A DNA stretch of 64,000 nt from Brassica napus (taxonomy: Eukaryota > Streptophyta > Magnoliopsida > Brassicales > Brassicaceae): NCBI RefSeq assembly GCF_020379485.1, contig NC_063439.1:23746098-23810097 (forward strand). Reading direction: 5' to 3'. Numbering within the stretch: position 1 is the first letter of the stretch; every line of letters starts with the position of its first letter. The notes under the pieces are model-generated. The model ran no database searches, was not told the origin of the DNA, and was given only the letters and a program-made list of their open reading frames with translations. The position numbers and the translations under genes are program-made. Of this stretch, positions 1 to 11,507 are shown piece by piece.

Positions 1-1302
1 AGAATCAGTAACTAAACATCCATTCACCCTTGAAAGGCGGCAATTTCCAATCAGGCTATGTTACGCAATGACAATTAACAAAAGTTAGGGCCAGAGTTTG
101 AAATGTGTCCTATTATATTTGCCACAACCCGTTTTCACCCATGAACAGCTCTATGTTGGTTTTTACCGAGTTATTACCCAGTCAGGCCTCAAAATTATAC
201 AAGGAAATGATCAAAAGATAGGAAGGGTTAAAAACATAGTCTACAAAAAAATATACAACGGTCTACCTCGCTCCCCTAAAAAAATATTATTTTGCAACAC
301 AATTCACAACACATTCCAAAAATACTAAATTCCTTTCTCTCTCCCCCAGAATCACGATCAGATGCTCACCTAGAGCAGATTCCCCGGAATCACGAACAAA
401 TTTCTATACCATAAGATGCAAATAATCAGTAAGTCTGCTGACCAAAACTCTCCGAACTCAATAATGAATCTGTACTAACAAAATTCTTTTATAATAATAG
501 GCCCGCTCGCAATAGAAAATGCCATCTCTACAAGACCATTCACAATATACTTTGCAGACATCATCTACATCTTATCTTATTTTTATTCCTTTTCGTTAGC
601 TACCAAACTCTATTCCCTTTGGACAATTACTTATTTATACTGTCAAACAATTTAGTTTTGAACTGTCTCAACTGGATAACATTCCCTTTGGATTGGATTG
701 GATTGTGTTTACACAGGTACTAACATTTTATTAAATAATATTTGTTTTAAGCAATAAATATATAATACAATAATTTTTTGTAGATCCAAAATGGTACGTA
801 TAACCATATGGGACAATGAGGCGGCTAATTTGAGGGAGTTAAATCGCATATCTACCAGGAAAAACCAAATCGTAATCATCACAAGTATCATTCCAAGGTT
901 ACATGAAGGTAATAAACTAAACAAAAAGTTTATGTCAAACTAAATGCTTACAAATATTACACTTATACAGGAAAACTATCACTCACAACCACATCAGGAT
1001 CCACTTTTACTTTGACACCGACATTGATATCATACAACGCTTCTAAAAGACGAATAAACTGCTATCCTAAGCCTGATAGCAAACGACACCACTCAATATT
1101 CAAAAATACTCTTTTCTCCTATAAAATTTGATTGCTCAACACAATATATTATTCAAACTTACTTTTGTTTAGAAAAGAAAAACTGATCACCGCATCACAT
1201 TCAAACAAAAATTCCATGGTTAAATCTACAACACACAAAATTAACAAACACTTTCTTAAACTAAAAACTATTAATCAAAAATATAAATTTTCTTAATTTT
1301 AA
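1..1302. other. AT-rich flank, probably Helitron interior
   Basis: No gene is supported here. The stretch is AT-rich with only short chance reading frames. It leads directly into a Helitron 3' terminus, so much of it may be the body of that non-autonomous element. I could not find a 5' TC terminus, which may lie outside the window. Confidence 0.4.
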
Positions 1303-1338
1303 CATGTTATCCGCGCGTAGCGCGGACACCGAATCTAG
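1303..1338 (+). mobile_element. Helitron 3' terminus
   Basis: A GC-rich hairpin (TCCGCGC 1310-1316, loop GTA, GCGCGGA 1320-1326) is followed 8 bases later by CTAG at 1335-1338 and then T. That is the standard Helitron 3' end: a short hairpin, CTRR, and insertion between A and T. The element body lies to the left. Two other 3' ends of the same design occur near 6.9 kb and 24.5 kb. Confidence 0.75.
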
Positions 1339-1943
1339 TTCTATTATACAATACTTCAGATATTCAGCGCCAATCTTAAATTTCATTAGAATCTACTATA
1401 AATATTCTGCTAAATTCCATAAATCCCGCTGTCCTTCCCAATCATTTAGATCCATTATCTGGTTTACGTTAACTCTTCAATATAGTCCATTACTTTTCAA
1501 ATTGAGAAAAAGTTGGTAGCTCTGCTCTGCCACACAAGTCAAACTTTCTGTAGATGAAGAAGCTAAGCTATACTATTACACATTTACACATTCCCCTCCT
1601 TCCTCAGAGCATTTAACTCCTTTCCCAGACCTAATCTCTCACCAAATCCAACAGTTGCACTACCAAAAAACAGTAGGAAAAATATAAAGAAGTTGCAAAA
1701 CTAGTCTCACTTTGTTTAATAGTTTACGTAATACAACATGGCTCGCTCTTCCCAGAGCTACTACTAATAGAGTTCATCTTATAGAATTCATCTCCTTATC
1801 CCTACGCATAAATACATACATGGTTTCACAAGCATATAGCCTTCCATCTTGATCAAAAAAAAAAAGCCTTCCATCTTTAAAAATATAAAATATTAAGACC
1901 CAACCACAGTGTTGTCTGACTCAAACTCCCACGCTTTGTGGCT
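1339..1943. other. intergenic, downstream of the RIN4-like gene
   Basis: No coding potential seen on either strand. The right part should hold the 3' UTR of the minus-strand RIN4/NOI-family gene. Confidence 0.4.
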
Positions 1944-2734
1944 TCAAAGCACCCGTGTTGGCAAAAAACACCTTGAAATGCACCCAAACCCACCTCCTCT
2001 CTTCTGCAATTTCAATAATCAACAATTTTAAACCTATTGTTTAACAATACTTTAAATAATTAAAATGTTAAAAACAGAAGAAAAAATATATTAAACTAAT
2101 AATAAAATATTAAAATGTTTAAAAAAAACACAAAAAAAATCTGTGTACCTTTGTGGATTTGACGGAGAGAAGGGTAGGTGAGATCCTGTACAAGTCTTCG
2201 TCCACGGGCTTCGTCCTCCTCTTCACCACCGGTGTCGGACAGCTTGCCGGTGCGTCACACTCACGCGCCTCTGTCTTGAAGTTGTGTTGCTCCTTGGAGC
2301 TGGTTCTCTTCGGCTCCTGGCCCACCTTAGCCTGAGAATCTCATGATCATATCAGTAAACGGCGTTAAAGGTGGAGTGTTAAATATAGTAGGGAGGAGAA
2401 AATAAGCACCCGGCGTCGAGGGACGAGGATCACTGCGGGAGCGACAAGGTGGTGGTTATCGTAAAGATCGCCGCCAGCGAGGTAAAGATCACGATCTTGA
2501 GGGTAAGGAGCGTATTGGAGAAAAGTAGGCTGCTGCTGAGTGGTGGTTGCTGTCTCGAAGCACTGAGTGAATGGAACGGCGTCGTTCCAGTCCCAGGTTC
2601 CAAACGCCGGTACGTGTCCCCTCCTGCAGTACTCTCCTCCTCCGTATTCCTGATTGAAGAACAAAAAGGAAGTTAAAACATTGAATATCCAAAATAAGTA
2701 GAAGGAGGAAGAGAAAGGAGCTTACGTAGTCCAT
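1944..2734 (-). CDS. RIN4/NOI-family protein, 4 exons, 163 aa
   Basis: Exons on the minus strand: 2726-2734, 2410-2649, 2149-2331, 1944-2003. All junctions are in phase 0 with GT-AG introns, giving 163 aa. The first exon holds only three codons (Met-Asp-Tyr). Residues 15-22 read HVPAFGTW, the PxFGxW core of the NOI domain, which in RIN4 is the site cut by the bacterial protease AvrRpt2. It is followed by WND and a PFTQCF segment like the family's YTxxF. The last exon ends in FGCISRCFLPTRVL, a Cys-containing tail like the acylated C-terminus of RIN4, so plasma-membrane attachment is likely. RIN4 relatives act as regulators or decoys in immunity. The exact role here is unknown. Family assignment is fairly sure. 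The final 20-codon exon rests on splice consensus and the family-like ending. Confidence 0.75.
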
Positions 2735-5213
2735 GGTTGTTGTTGTGAATGAGTTTGATGATGTTTGATCTCTGCTTTAAAGTAAGCGAAAGAGAGAGAT
2801 TGGGGTTTATTTAATGACCAGATGGGTATACTCAACACTGAGCCAAAGTTGTCTTAAAGTCTACTTGTAGGGGTGGTTAGTGAGAGAGATAGTAGAGACA
2901 CTGTGTGTGTCTGAGTAGAGAGAGAGTGTGTCTCTTGAAAATTATCAGTAGTAAGTGAAAAATATATTTTTAAAAAGTTGGCTTTAGCCTTTATTAGCTA
3001 ACTCTTCTTTTTTTGAGCAACAGCTACCTCTTCTTCTATTTTACCTTTTTAACAAAATTCTACTGTATTTTTTTGGTTTTTTCGTCTCATTTATACAGTT
3101 TTCTGTACTCTGTCTTTACTTTTGATTTTTAAATGTTTTATCCTTCTTTATAGAAAAAAGTTTTGTTGGCTGTAGACTTTGTGTTTACATGGGGTTAAAA
3201 GGAAAATGAAAAGACATTTATTTCCATGGTTGACAAACAAAAAAGACTTTAACGTTACTTCACTATAAAACTTATTTATAACGGAAGTTATTTATTAGAT
3301 TGACCATGTTTTATGGCCTCTAAAGCTGACTTATGCATTTAATTATATCAATTCTTTACTCTTTTTGTAAGGTCCGATTCTTTACAAATATTGCTATTCT
3401 GTACTGGAGGGAAAAAACTACTCCTAAAAAATATATTTAGTGGAGCAGATAACATTGATGATCTTTTATCAGAATATCCAATTTGAAAATGAAATTTTGT
3501 TAGAAAAAGTGAAGATTTTAGAGACAGAAAAGTTAATAAAGGAGCTTTAGGAAGAAGGGGCCACATGCAACATTACCTCTGTTATGTAGCATTGTGCTAT
3601 GTGCTATGTGCAGTGTGCAAACAACATTGCCACGACTCCAAGCAATCCCATTTATTATCTTTTGTCAATTTCTCTCCCTTTTTGCTTAATAAATTCCATC
3701 TTTTCAATGAATATGTCTCTAGTTTTTAAATATTTCATCAGTAGTTTTATTTGACAAAGGACATGTGGGGTTAGGTTAAAATTATTGAAGATGTACATAC
3801 CAGCATAATTCAATTTCAACTGCACATTGCAGCCTTTGAACTTGTAAAAGCAGTTTAAAACATATACCAACGGAATGGAATTCCATTGATTGTAATAAAT
3901 GTTTGGGTTAGGGTATATTATCAAACCATAAAAGCTGGTATACAGATCAATTCAAATGGATTTTGACTCTTATCACTTACAAGTGATAAGTAATTATAAA
4001 TGTTTTTGTATACATATACTCTAAGAAGGTTGAGAATCAATTAAAAAATGTTACTTCAATAATTTTTGTTAATGTTCTTACAGCGAGGTAATCTAATTGA
4101 AGTTCCTAATTCGGATCTCGAAAGTTGATGGCACAAGAGCTATATGCCACACATTAAAAACATTCAGAAGATATTTGACGTGTTATTCTTTGCAAAGCAA
4201 TATGCTACGTCGTGATACAATTAGAACCTATAGTTCACAAGTTTCGGTTCTGGTCAACATGCATTACTATTGTGCTTCTCCATGCCAGCCAAAACTCTAT
4301 TTATAGACTTATAGTCTATCAGACGAATCCTATATATATCAAGCTTATTACATCTATCAGCCCATCAAATCAGAGCAAGATGAGATGTTTGAATACATAT
4401 AAGCTATTAAGTAATAACGATATATACAAATATATTAAAAGTCTAAAACCAGTGGAACCGTTGAAGAAAACGATTCCTAGACCAGAGAATCGCGTGGATC
4501 CACCTTTGAACCGGTGGACGAATATGACAGTAAAAAGTAAAACTGAAGTTAATAAATAAAACATTTCGAATTCAGTAGAGAAAGAAATTGAGAATCTAGA
4601 AATCTGGAGTCTCTCAAGTCTCAACACGCTCTCCAACATAGGAAACGAAGGGAAAGGCTGCGTCTACGTGCCTCTAAAGAAAAATGGTCAAAGGCTATTT
4701 TTTTCCTTTAATATTTGTCTTCTTTTAAAATTTGTTATTTTATTTATTTTGTTACAATAACACTTGTGAGCAACTCTGAGGTGTGCAGTAAACTTTTTAC
4801 GCTTTAAAACGTCTATAGTCGATGGAGAAAAAGACCGATGGGAGAGCTAACATGTTATATATTCTGTTTCTTCGTTCTCATATATTTGTCCTATTATATA
4901 CTAACTGATATTCTTATTCGCTTTGTGGTTAAAGTAGCTAACTGTTGTTGTTGTTGTTGACTATACGAAAAGAATGAAAGAAAAAGGTCAGATGCTGTTT
5001 TGTTTTCTTGTTGATTGGCAATCTTCCGATTATTTACTGAATTACGAAATTCTTAAAACGGCCACGAAGGTTTTTGAGGTGAACCCCCTGAAAAAAACAT
5101 AACTTATAATAAGGCTCAAATCAGGCCCATTAACTTTTTCTTTTGTCAAACTAGTAGTTTCTCATTAAACCGAAATTAAAGTATGGTACAAACAGAATCA
5201 AGCATCTGCTTTG
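2735..5213. other. gene-poor intergenic region
   Basis: The left end is the promoter and 5' leader of the RIN4-like gene. Beyond it I see AT-rich sequence with scattered short frames and no splice-linked coding region. In Arabidopsis (from memory) the lipid-transfer genes DIR1-like and DIR1 lie between the corresponding neighbours. I find no eight-cysteine lipid-transfer frame here, so they appear to be absent. Confidence 0.45.
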
Positions 5214-5756
5214 CTAAACCATCTTCAAAGGAGAGAGAGAGACGGTTGCAGTACCGACTATAGCTGCCACTAGGCTTTTGGAAGCAATTCCGTGAATCTC
5301 CGAGAAGCAGGCTCCATCGACTATAGCTGCCACTAGGTTTTTGGAATCCGACTCGAAATTTACTCGATTGAGACCCAGAGACAATGCATGTTCCATCGCC
5401 TCCCTCAACGCTAGTCTCTCCGCCACAAGGGACGAGTTCACGTATGAGATAAGTTTACTGTGAGATGTGATCATCCCTCCATTGTTGGTGTAGAAGCTCC
5501 ACGCTGTGCCCGCTGCCAGGATTCCAGGTTTCCAGGCGCCGTCGGATCTACAAATAATCCCCTCACCCAGATGGTGGTAGGGGAAGCTGTCGGAATACTA
5601 GAGTAAGACCTGCGTCTACGTTTTCCGCCGAGAAGGTGTCGAAAGCTCCTGCGAATGGTGCCATCTCCCAGACCTGTCGCGCAAATTGACAATGGAAGAA
5701 GAGGTGGAGTATAGTTTCCTCAGCATCACAGAAAGTGCACTTTGCAGATGCAGGGC
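5214..5756 (-). mobile_element. LINE fragment: zinc-knuckle end plus RNase H-like domain
   Basis: On the minus strand, overlapping frames read through the 3' coding end of a plant L1-type LINE. A CxxC...HxxxxC-type motif (KCTFCDAEETILHLFFHC, near 5690-5756) is followed by an RNase H-like segment with AERLALREAMEHAL and NFESDSKNLVAAI (5300-5430). The frame is broken between the two parts. A 61-bp segment is repeated in tandem (starts near 5257 and 5318), which doubles the LVAAIV motif. It is a 5'-truncated, inactive copy. Confidence 0.7.
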
Positions 5757-5872
5757 CATTAACTTAATGTTCATTTTCAATAACGGATTTTTTTTAAAAA
5801 TTGTACGATACGTCGCGAGTACTGTGAATTTTTTTTTTTTTTTTTGTAAGGATAGTTGGTTGACGTATCTTA

Positions 5873-6939
5873 TCTATTAAAAGAGAAGTACCATTTTTAT
5901 CTACTATAAAAAAGTCATATTAACCTTATTAGGTCCATTTCATTAATTACATTTATTTAATTATTTACATTAATCTATTAATAAAAGATATTAATAATAA
6001 AATCAATTTTAACTGTAAATTTAAATTTTAGTTTTAGTTATAACAAAATGTTGAAAAAAAATCTAACCAAATCTTTCAAAAAATTTAAAATTTTTTATTT
6101 AAATTAATACCATTGATTAATTTTGTAATTAATAATATATACTATTATACATTAATTTAAATAAGATTTTATTATTAAAAAAATAAAATAAAAGTGTATG
6201 CTATTTTTCAAAATTTATAATTATATTCTATATCTTCTTTATTAAAAGAAGTACCATAAACAATTCATACTAGGTCTATTTCATCAATTACATCTATTTG
6301 ATTATTTAAGTTAATCTACTTAATATATAACATTTCTAAAAAATCTTATAAATTATATAGATATTAATAAATAAATTTTAACTGTAAATTCAAATTTTAT
6401 TTTTAGTTATAACAAAATATGTTAGAAAAAATCTAACAAAATCTTAATAAAATTTTAAAATATTTTTAGATTAATGCAGCGATTGATTTCATAATTAATA
6501 ATATTGTATTATTATAATCTATTTACTTATAAAATCTCACAATATACTAAGATAAATAACATAGAAATATAAATTATGCTAAGAAAATATCAGTTCTATA
6601 GTATAACTAAATAAAAATTTAAAATGTATTGTATTCAGTATGTAAAAATTAGAAAAAATGAAGAAGATTCTAAATTTGTTTATTTTATACTATGAATTTA
6701 TTTTACCAAACTCGAAAATATATTAATATATAATAACAGTTAATAATAAAGTAAAATGTATAAAACAAATCATTATACATTAATAATATCGAATAAGAAA
6801 CATAACCAATAACATTATAGATTTATACAATATATAACAATAAAATGTAAATTATATCTTTGAAAGTTTTGCGATGGTATCTGTTATATATTTATAAAAT
6901 GAAAATCTACCCGCACATCCGTGCGGGTGAAAAATCTAG
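5873..6939 (+). mobile_element. Non-autonomous Helitron, 1067 bp
   Basis: The 5' end is A|TCTATTAAAAGAGAAGTACC at 5873. The 3' end has a perfect 8-bp stem (ACCCGCAC 6909-6916, loop ATCC, GTGCGGGT 6921-6928), then CTAG at 6936-6939 and a following T. Insertion between A and T fits Helitrons. The AT-rich interior has no helicase frame, so the element is non-autonomous. Its 5' terminal sequence recurs in diverged form from about 6233, with TTATTAAAAGAAGTACCA and then AGGTCTATTTCATCAATTAC, as if a related element were nested or the head duplicated. Confidence 0.8.
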
Positions 6940-7731
6940 TTAATAATTGTAATAAGAGTTCCATGAAATAAATAATTCAATCCCGTGATAGTGTATACTA
7001 ATAATCCAATCTGGTTCACATGTTTCTACATAAAACTTTAGTAATATACACATACATGCACATTCACTTTGACACCACAGACGCATTGAATTATAGTATA
7101 TAAATGTTCTTCTTGCGTGTTGGTATCACCGCATAATTTCTGCCCAATGGCGTTTATGGCAAAACCAATAATGCGGTCAAGAACAAAATTGAAAACTTCA
7201 CAAGGCCCAAAACCCATACAAGAACTGTGTTTTGACAGGACCACATAATGGCACTATCGAAAATAGAGCCAGTAAGCGATACCTAAAAAGAGGCACAATC
7301 CCAGATGCCTATGTTTTCACTACCCCCGACACAAGTTTTCAGCATTAATATTTTACCAATCAGAAAATTCTTCTGTTATTCTTTAACACCTTAACTCTAA
7401 TCCAACCATTCATTCTAATATGAAAAGGACGATTCTAACCCCAATACGAAATCAAATCTACGGAGAGACGAAGCATACGATTACGCAAAATAGATAAACA
7501 TAATGAACAAAACAAAAGCATTAATTAATACTATCCGAGATGTTTTTCGTTTTATTTCACCAAGTCTTATGTCAAAAGGGTGAAATTAAACTCAACAAAA
7601 GTCATAAGTTAACCGACCCGGTTTACTGATACCGGAGATTCCACAAAAGACAAACTACAAAAGCATAAAAAAAGGATAATAGAAGGTTTGTTCAGAAACC
7701 GACGAACGATCAGATCCGACGACGACGACAG
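6940..7731. other. intergenic, 3' side of the glyoxalase-like gene
   Basis: No convincing coding region. A 68-codon minus-strand frame (7038-7244) has no recognisable motif and is probably chance. The right end is the 3' UTR of the neighbouring minus-strand gene. Confidence 0.4.
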
Positions 7732-8305
7732 TTAGACCACCTCTTTGTTTTCTTCCTTGTCACTCTTCTCCACCGGAGTAACAAAGATCCAGCTGAAACC
7801 GAACGGGTCAGTCACCTTTCCCTTCACCCCACCGTCAGCTTCCCCCTCCGAAACCTCAACTTTCACAGCTCCGGCGGCTACAGCTTTCGCAACGGCAACT
7901 TCCACGTCATCAGTTTCCAGGAGTGCAGACACAGTCCCCGTCTTCACACTGTTCAAAACCAGATCTAAAGTGAAACCCTAAACAAGAAGATCTAGTCAAA
8001 GGAGGAGAAGGAAGAGTTTACTTAGAGCCAGAGTGAACAGAGACGTCGGAGACAACGATGGTAGCACCAGCGAGCTTAATCTCAGCGGAGACAACGTGAG
8101 GGAGCTCTTGGTCAGCCTTACGCTTAGGGTAAAGAGAGTGTCCAGTCTCCGTCGCACCAAACACATCCTTGTAGAAAGCGACAGCGTCACCGACCTTCTG
8201 AGCCTCCACGATCAGCTGCGGCTTGTAGGCAGTGAAGGTAACAGACTTCTCCACCACTGTAGCACCATTCGCAGCAGCAGCAGCAGCAACACCTTCCTGA
8301 GCCAT
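7732..8305 (-). CDS. Glyoxalase I-like / VOC superfamily protein, 166 aa
   Basis: Two exons on the minus strand, 8022-8305 and 7732-7948, give 166 aa. The obvious acceptor just after the first exon would leave a 44-nt intron and a wrong frame. The acceptor ending at 7949 gives a normal 73-nt intron and restores the frame (SGS|NVKTG). The sequence resembles from memory Arabidopsis At5g48480, annotated as a lactoylglutathione lyase / glyoxalase I family protein: KPQLIVEAQKVGDAVAFYK near residue 28, GHSLYPKRK, VAKAVAAGAVKVEV, and KVTDPFGFSWIF near the C-terminus. The fold is the vicinal-oxygen-chelate type. Family members may bind metal and small ligands, and whether this one has lyase activity is not known. 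The N-terminus is Ala-rich and weakly transit-like. Confidence 0.85.
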
Positions 8306-9000
8306 CGTTTGTGTTTGAGAGAAAGATATGAAGAAAGATTTGTTCGTTATAGAAGATGTGTTGTGAAGGAAGAATGAAGAGAGAGAGAGGTAGCTGAGGG
8401 TAGATATTTATTGTGGACGAGGAGAAGCGGAATCGTTTCTTGACCTGTCGAGGATTCTAAAATGGTTTGTTACAGCTTTCACGTCCGCGGTTTATTTAGT
8501 ATTTTACCCTTACTTTTTCCATTTATTTACAAGCGTGTACCCCACTTTTCCCTATCCTACGGCCTATACGGCTACGTGTCTCCTTCGCGTGTCTTCCCTC
8601 GTTTCGAATTTTTTTTAAAGTAAAAATAATTATATATTCGAATATTTTTTTAATAAAGATAGTTTTTTTTTGTCGAACAGTAAAGTTAGTTTGTTATCCA
8701 CTTTCCCATGCCCAACTAGCTAAGCTAATTATAAAATTTAAATTATCAGTAATTCTTGGTTCTTAAAATAACACTAAAGTTTTGAGGTTTAATGGATGTG
8801 CATGTTAATGAATGTTGGGCCGCAACATTTGTAATATAAACCAACTAAATTACAGTTATTATATTGTGAAACTACATCTCTGGACGGAACCTCTACTTGC
8901 AAAATCTTTCTCATAATATATCAATACGCGATTTCTTCAAGAACTTGGAGTGTCTTTTGGTCCTAACCACATGTCAAAAATACAAATATAGAGGCTCTAA
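8306..9000. other. promoter side of the glyoxalase-like gene and intergenic DNA
   Basis: The left part is the 5' leader and promoter of the minus-strand glyoxalase-like gene, including a GA-rich leader near 8380. The rest is AT-rich with no coding frame. Confidence 0.4.
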
Positions 9001-9254
9001 GACCATCTCCAATGGCTTACTCTATTTTTTACTCTAAAATAGAGTGACTCTATAATAGAGTTTGATTTTGCTCCAATGGTACTCTATTTTAGAGTAGAAA
9101 ATAGAGTGATGAACAAAGAAAAAACAAATTACTCTATATTTGGAGTAAACTAATGGCTTACTCTATTATAGAGTGATAAATAGAGTATCATTGGAGCATT
9201 TTTTATTCTAAACTCTATTTTAGAGTGAAAAATAGAGTGGAGTTGGAGATGCTC
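9001..9254. mobile_element. Tourist/Harbinger-like MITE, 254 bp
   Basis: Terminal inverted repeats run GACCATCTCCAATGG at the left and TTGGAGATGCTC at the right end. The interior is a run of palindromic ACTCTATTTTAGAGT units. TAA flanks both ends (8998-9000 and 9255-9257), which fits the 3-bp TWA target duplication of PIF/Harbinger elements. The whole element can fold back on itself. Confidence 0.75.
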
Positions 9255-9398
9255 TAATGAACGCAGAGAAAATAGACTCGGTATGCAAATATTTGGTGTT
9301 TTTTAAGGAACTCACCCATTCTAGATGTTGTGCATGCATTACCCGAGTATATGCTGCCCATTACCTATCGAGGTCGAAAATGAAAACATCACACGCTA

Positions 9399-10441
9399 CT
9401 ATGTTACTATCATCTTTTTGGACGAAGCAATTTTGAAATAAACCTTTGTGACAGTCTCTAGAAACATTCCTGGTCTTACTGGTAACGGCTTTCTTCCTGT
9501 AACGCTTCCCTGGATCGAACCAAGTAGGCCAAGTAAGACAGAAATAAAGGCTTGTTATCTTTTCTTCAGTGCCTACTAAAAGAATCTTTTCGTTAATAAA
9601 AATGTGTTAGCTGATCATACTTACCCTTCCATTTAATCCACTTTGTCTTCTTCCTTGGGTTGAAGAATCTTCTCTATTGCTAAGATCATCTGCACCTTCA
9701 TCTTTTCCTTGCATGACGTTCTGGGTCATTTGCTGCACACTCTTTCCAGGTTTGAGAGCTACCAATTTGGTTAGGAAATTTACCTGTTTTAATGACAATG
9801 CAGCAAGTTCATAAACATGGTGTGATGGACACAATAGTAACACCTCTGATTCAGGCAGAGTGGAGAAACCACGGTCGTTTCTCTCATCAAGTATACCTCC
9901 TCCCATCATGTTCCGTGAAACAAGCCTCGCTAGTAGTATTCGATCAGGAACAACTGGCCTTGTTTCCATAGTCTGCAAAAATTCCTCAGACTTATACATG
10001 TGATCTCGAAACAAACATATATACCAAACTAAACACAATACTGTACCTCTAACAAATTACCAGCTTGATTAGCTATGTCATTCAGATTTCCTCCGGGTAA
10101 ATGAAGTTTATTACCGTCCTTACTTTCAAAAGCCCCACCACCTGCAGCTACTCTACGCAGCAGCTCTTGTCTCCTTTAACATAACAACAGCATTTAAATC
10201 CAGTGAACATATGTAAGAGACTGCTACATTACATAGCAAAGCAATCCGAGTTACAAAACACAGGTCTCTCACTCCTGGTTTACCTTATCGTCTTGGTTTT
10301 TGTCAGCAAGTTGAATCATGTAATCAAGAGCCATCATAAACCCCTGACTCCATTAGATCAACCCTTTTCCCTATAAACTCCTTGTGCAGCCAATTCCACA
10401 GCAACGTTTTCAGATGCCTCATTCATCTTCATATCTTGCAA
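9399..10441 (-). pseudogene. Decaying multi-exon gene, identity uncertain
   Basis: Coding-like blocks with splice sites lie on the minus strand. The first (about 10290-10441) reads MKMNEASENVAVELAAQG, then two single-base shifts interrupt it before FMMALDYMIQLADKNQDDK. Next come RRQELLRRVAAGGGAFESKD (about 10063-10175), METRPVVPDRILLARLVSR to AALSLKQ (about 9788-9975), PGKSVQQMTQNVMQGKDEG (about 9620-9755) and VTGRKPLPVRPGMFLETVTK (about 9445-9510). The N-terminal exons are missing: a tRNA-like gene and unrelated DNA lie upstream. By position between the glyoxalase-like and FAD-oxidoreductase genes it could be the relic of At5g48470 (PRDA1, a chloroplast gene-expression factor). I did not recognise the sequence independently. 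Confidence 0.5.
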
Positions 10442-10588
10442 CTACACAAAAGGGCACATTAACATAGCAAGTAACAAATCTATGCATCATACACGATTCT
10501 GTGAAGAGTTCCATATGCAGATAAGTTATTCGACGAAATGCCAAGCTTATGAAACAAAAAGCAAAGCTGGTATGAAAACTACATCAAC

Positions 10589-10659
10589 GCCGTCTGTGGG
10601 GATCGAACCCACGGCCACGGGATTAAAAGTCACCCGCTCTACCACAGAGCTAAGACGGC
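10589..10659 (-). tRNA. tRNA-Lys(UUU)-like gene, probably degenerate
   Basis: The minus strand folds as a cloverleaf: a 7-bp acceptor stem (GCCGTCT/AGACGGC), a D stem GCTC/GAGC, anticodon loop CTTTTAA (anticodon TTT, Lys) and a T arm GTGGG-TTCGATC-CCCAC. The total is 71 nt. The anticodon stem GGTGA/TCCCG has two mismatches out of five, and the D loop is one or two bases shorter than in ordinary plant tRNA-Lys. It may therefore be a decayed copy. No intron is seen. Confidence 0.75.
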
Positions 10660-11507
10660 TTGCTTAACATTGATTGATTTCAAATTACTGAAAGACGCAT
10701 ACATAATAAAAGATTGGCTATTAATACATGTTTGATACACAAAATCAGGTTTCAATCATGGAAATCTTCAGAGCTGATCAGCAAACATATGGAAGAAGCA
10801 TGGAGGGGTCCAATTGACATACCATTCTTCTTTTTTTTTTGGTAAAAAAAATGTTTTATCACCTCATTCTTATTATATAAGTTCATTGCCTTACTTATAA
10901 AAGGTAGAGTGACATATTACTAATGAAATATAAATATCCTCAAATAATTTGTTAATTTTATTGATCAACTCATAAGATGGAACCACATGTATTAATGTTG
11001 GATAACTAAAGTAGTTTAGACAGATGAGGATTCTGAGCTTTTCAAGCAGGAAAGCTGCCACTCTCATCATTTTCAGAAGTTGATAGTTTAATTTTGGCAT
11101 AGTAGCTGTAGAAGCTTGAAGATCACACATGCTGTTTTGTTATCTGTGATGTGGAGATTACTGAGTCATCCATCGAAAGGCATCATTATACATATGTTAT
11201 GCTGTAAAATCTAGCATTCGTAGTAGAATATTATTCTCGAGTTCTAGCCTGACTATGGTTGATGGAAGAACTCGGTGATATATGACAACAAATCATGTTT
11301 GTACTAATAGCTAACAATATTAGGTGATTCTAGCTGAAAGACATCTCAATAGCAGCTGAGACACTAAGTAAGACGCAGTAACCACTCAACTTCAGTCATG
11401 TCATGATCCGTTTACAAAAACGCTGTTTCGACGCCGTTTTAGTCTTTTGGAAGTTAAATAAAAAACCAAACGATACGAGCAAGGCGTTGATTACAACAAC
11501 ATCCACC
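10660..11507. other. intergenic, promoter of the FAD oxidoreductase gene
   Basis: No supported gene. A 79-codon minus-strand frame (10891-11130) has no motif I recognise. The right end should contain the promoter and 5' UTR of the plus-strand oxidoreductase. Confidence 0.4.

Noticed and set aside
7978..8021. A 44-nt intron in the glyoxalase-like gene
   Set aside because: Too short for a plant intron and gives the wrong frame. The acceptor at 7949 gives 73 nt and restores the frame.
10482..10667. 61-codon plus-strand frame
   Set aside because: It runs through the tRNA-Lys sequence in antisense and is not a gene.
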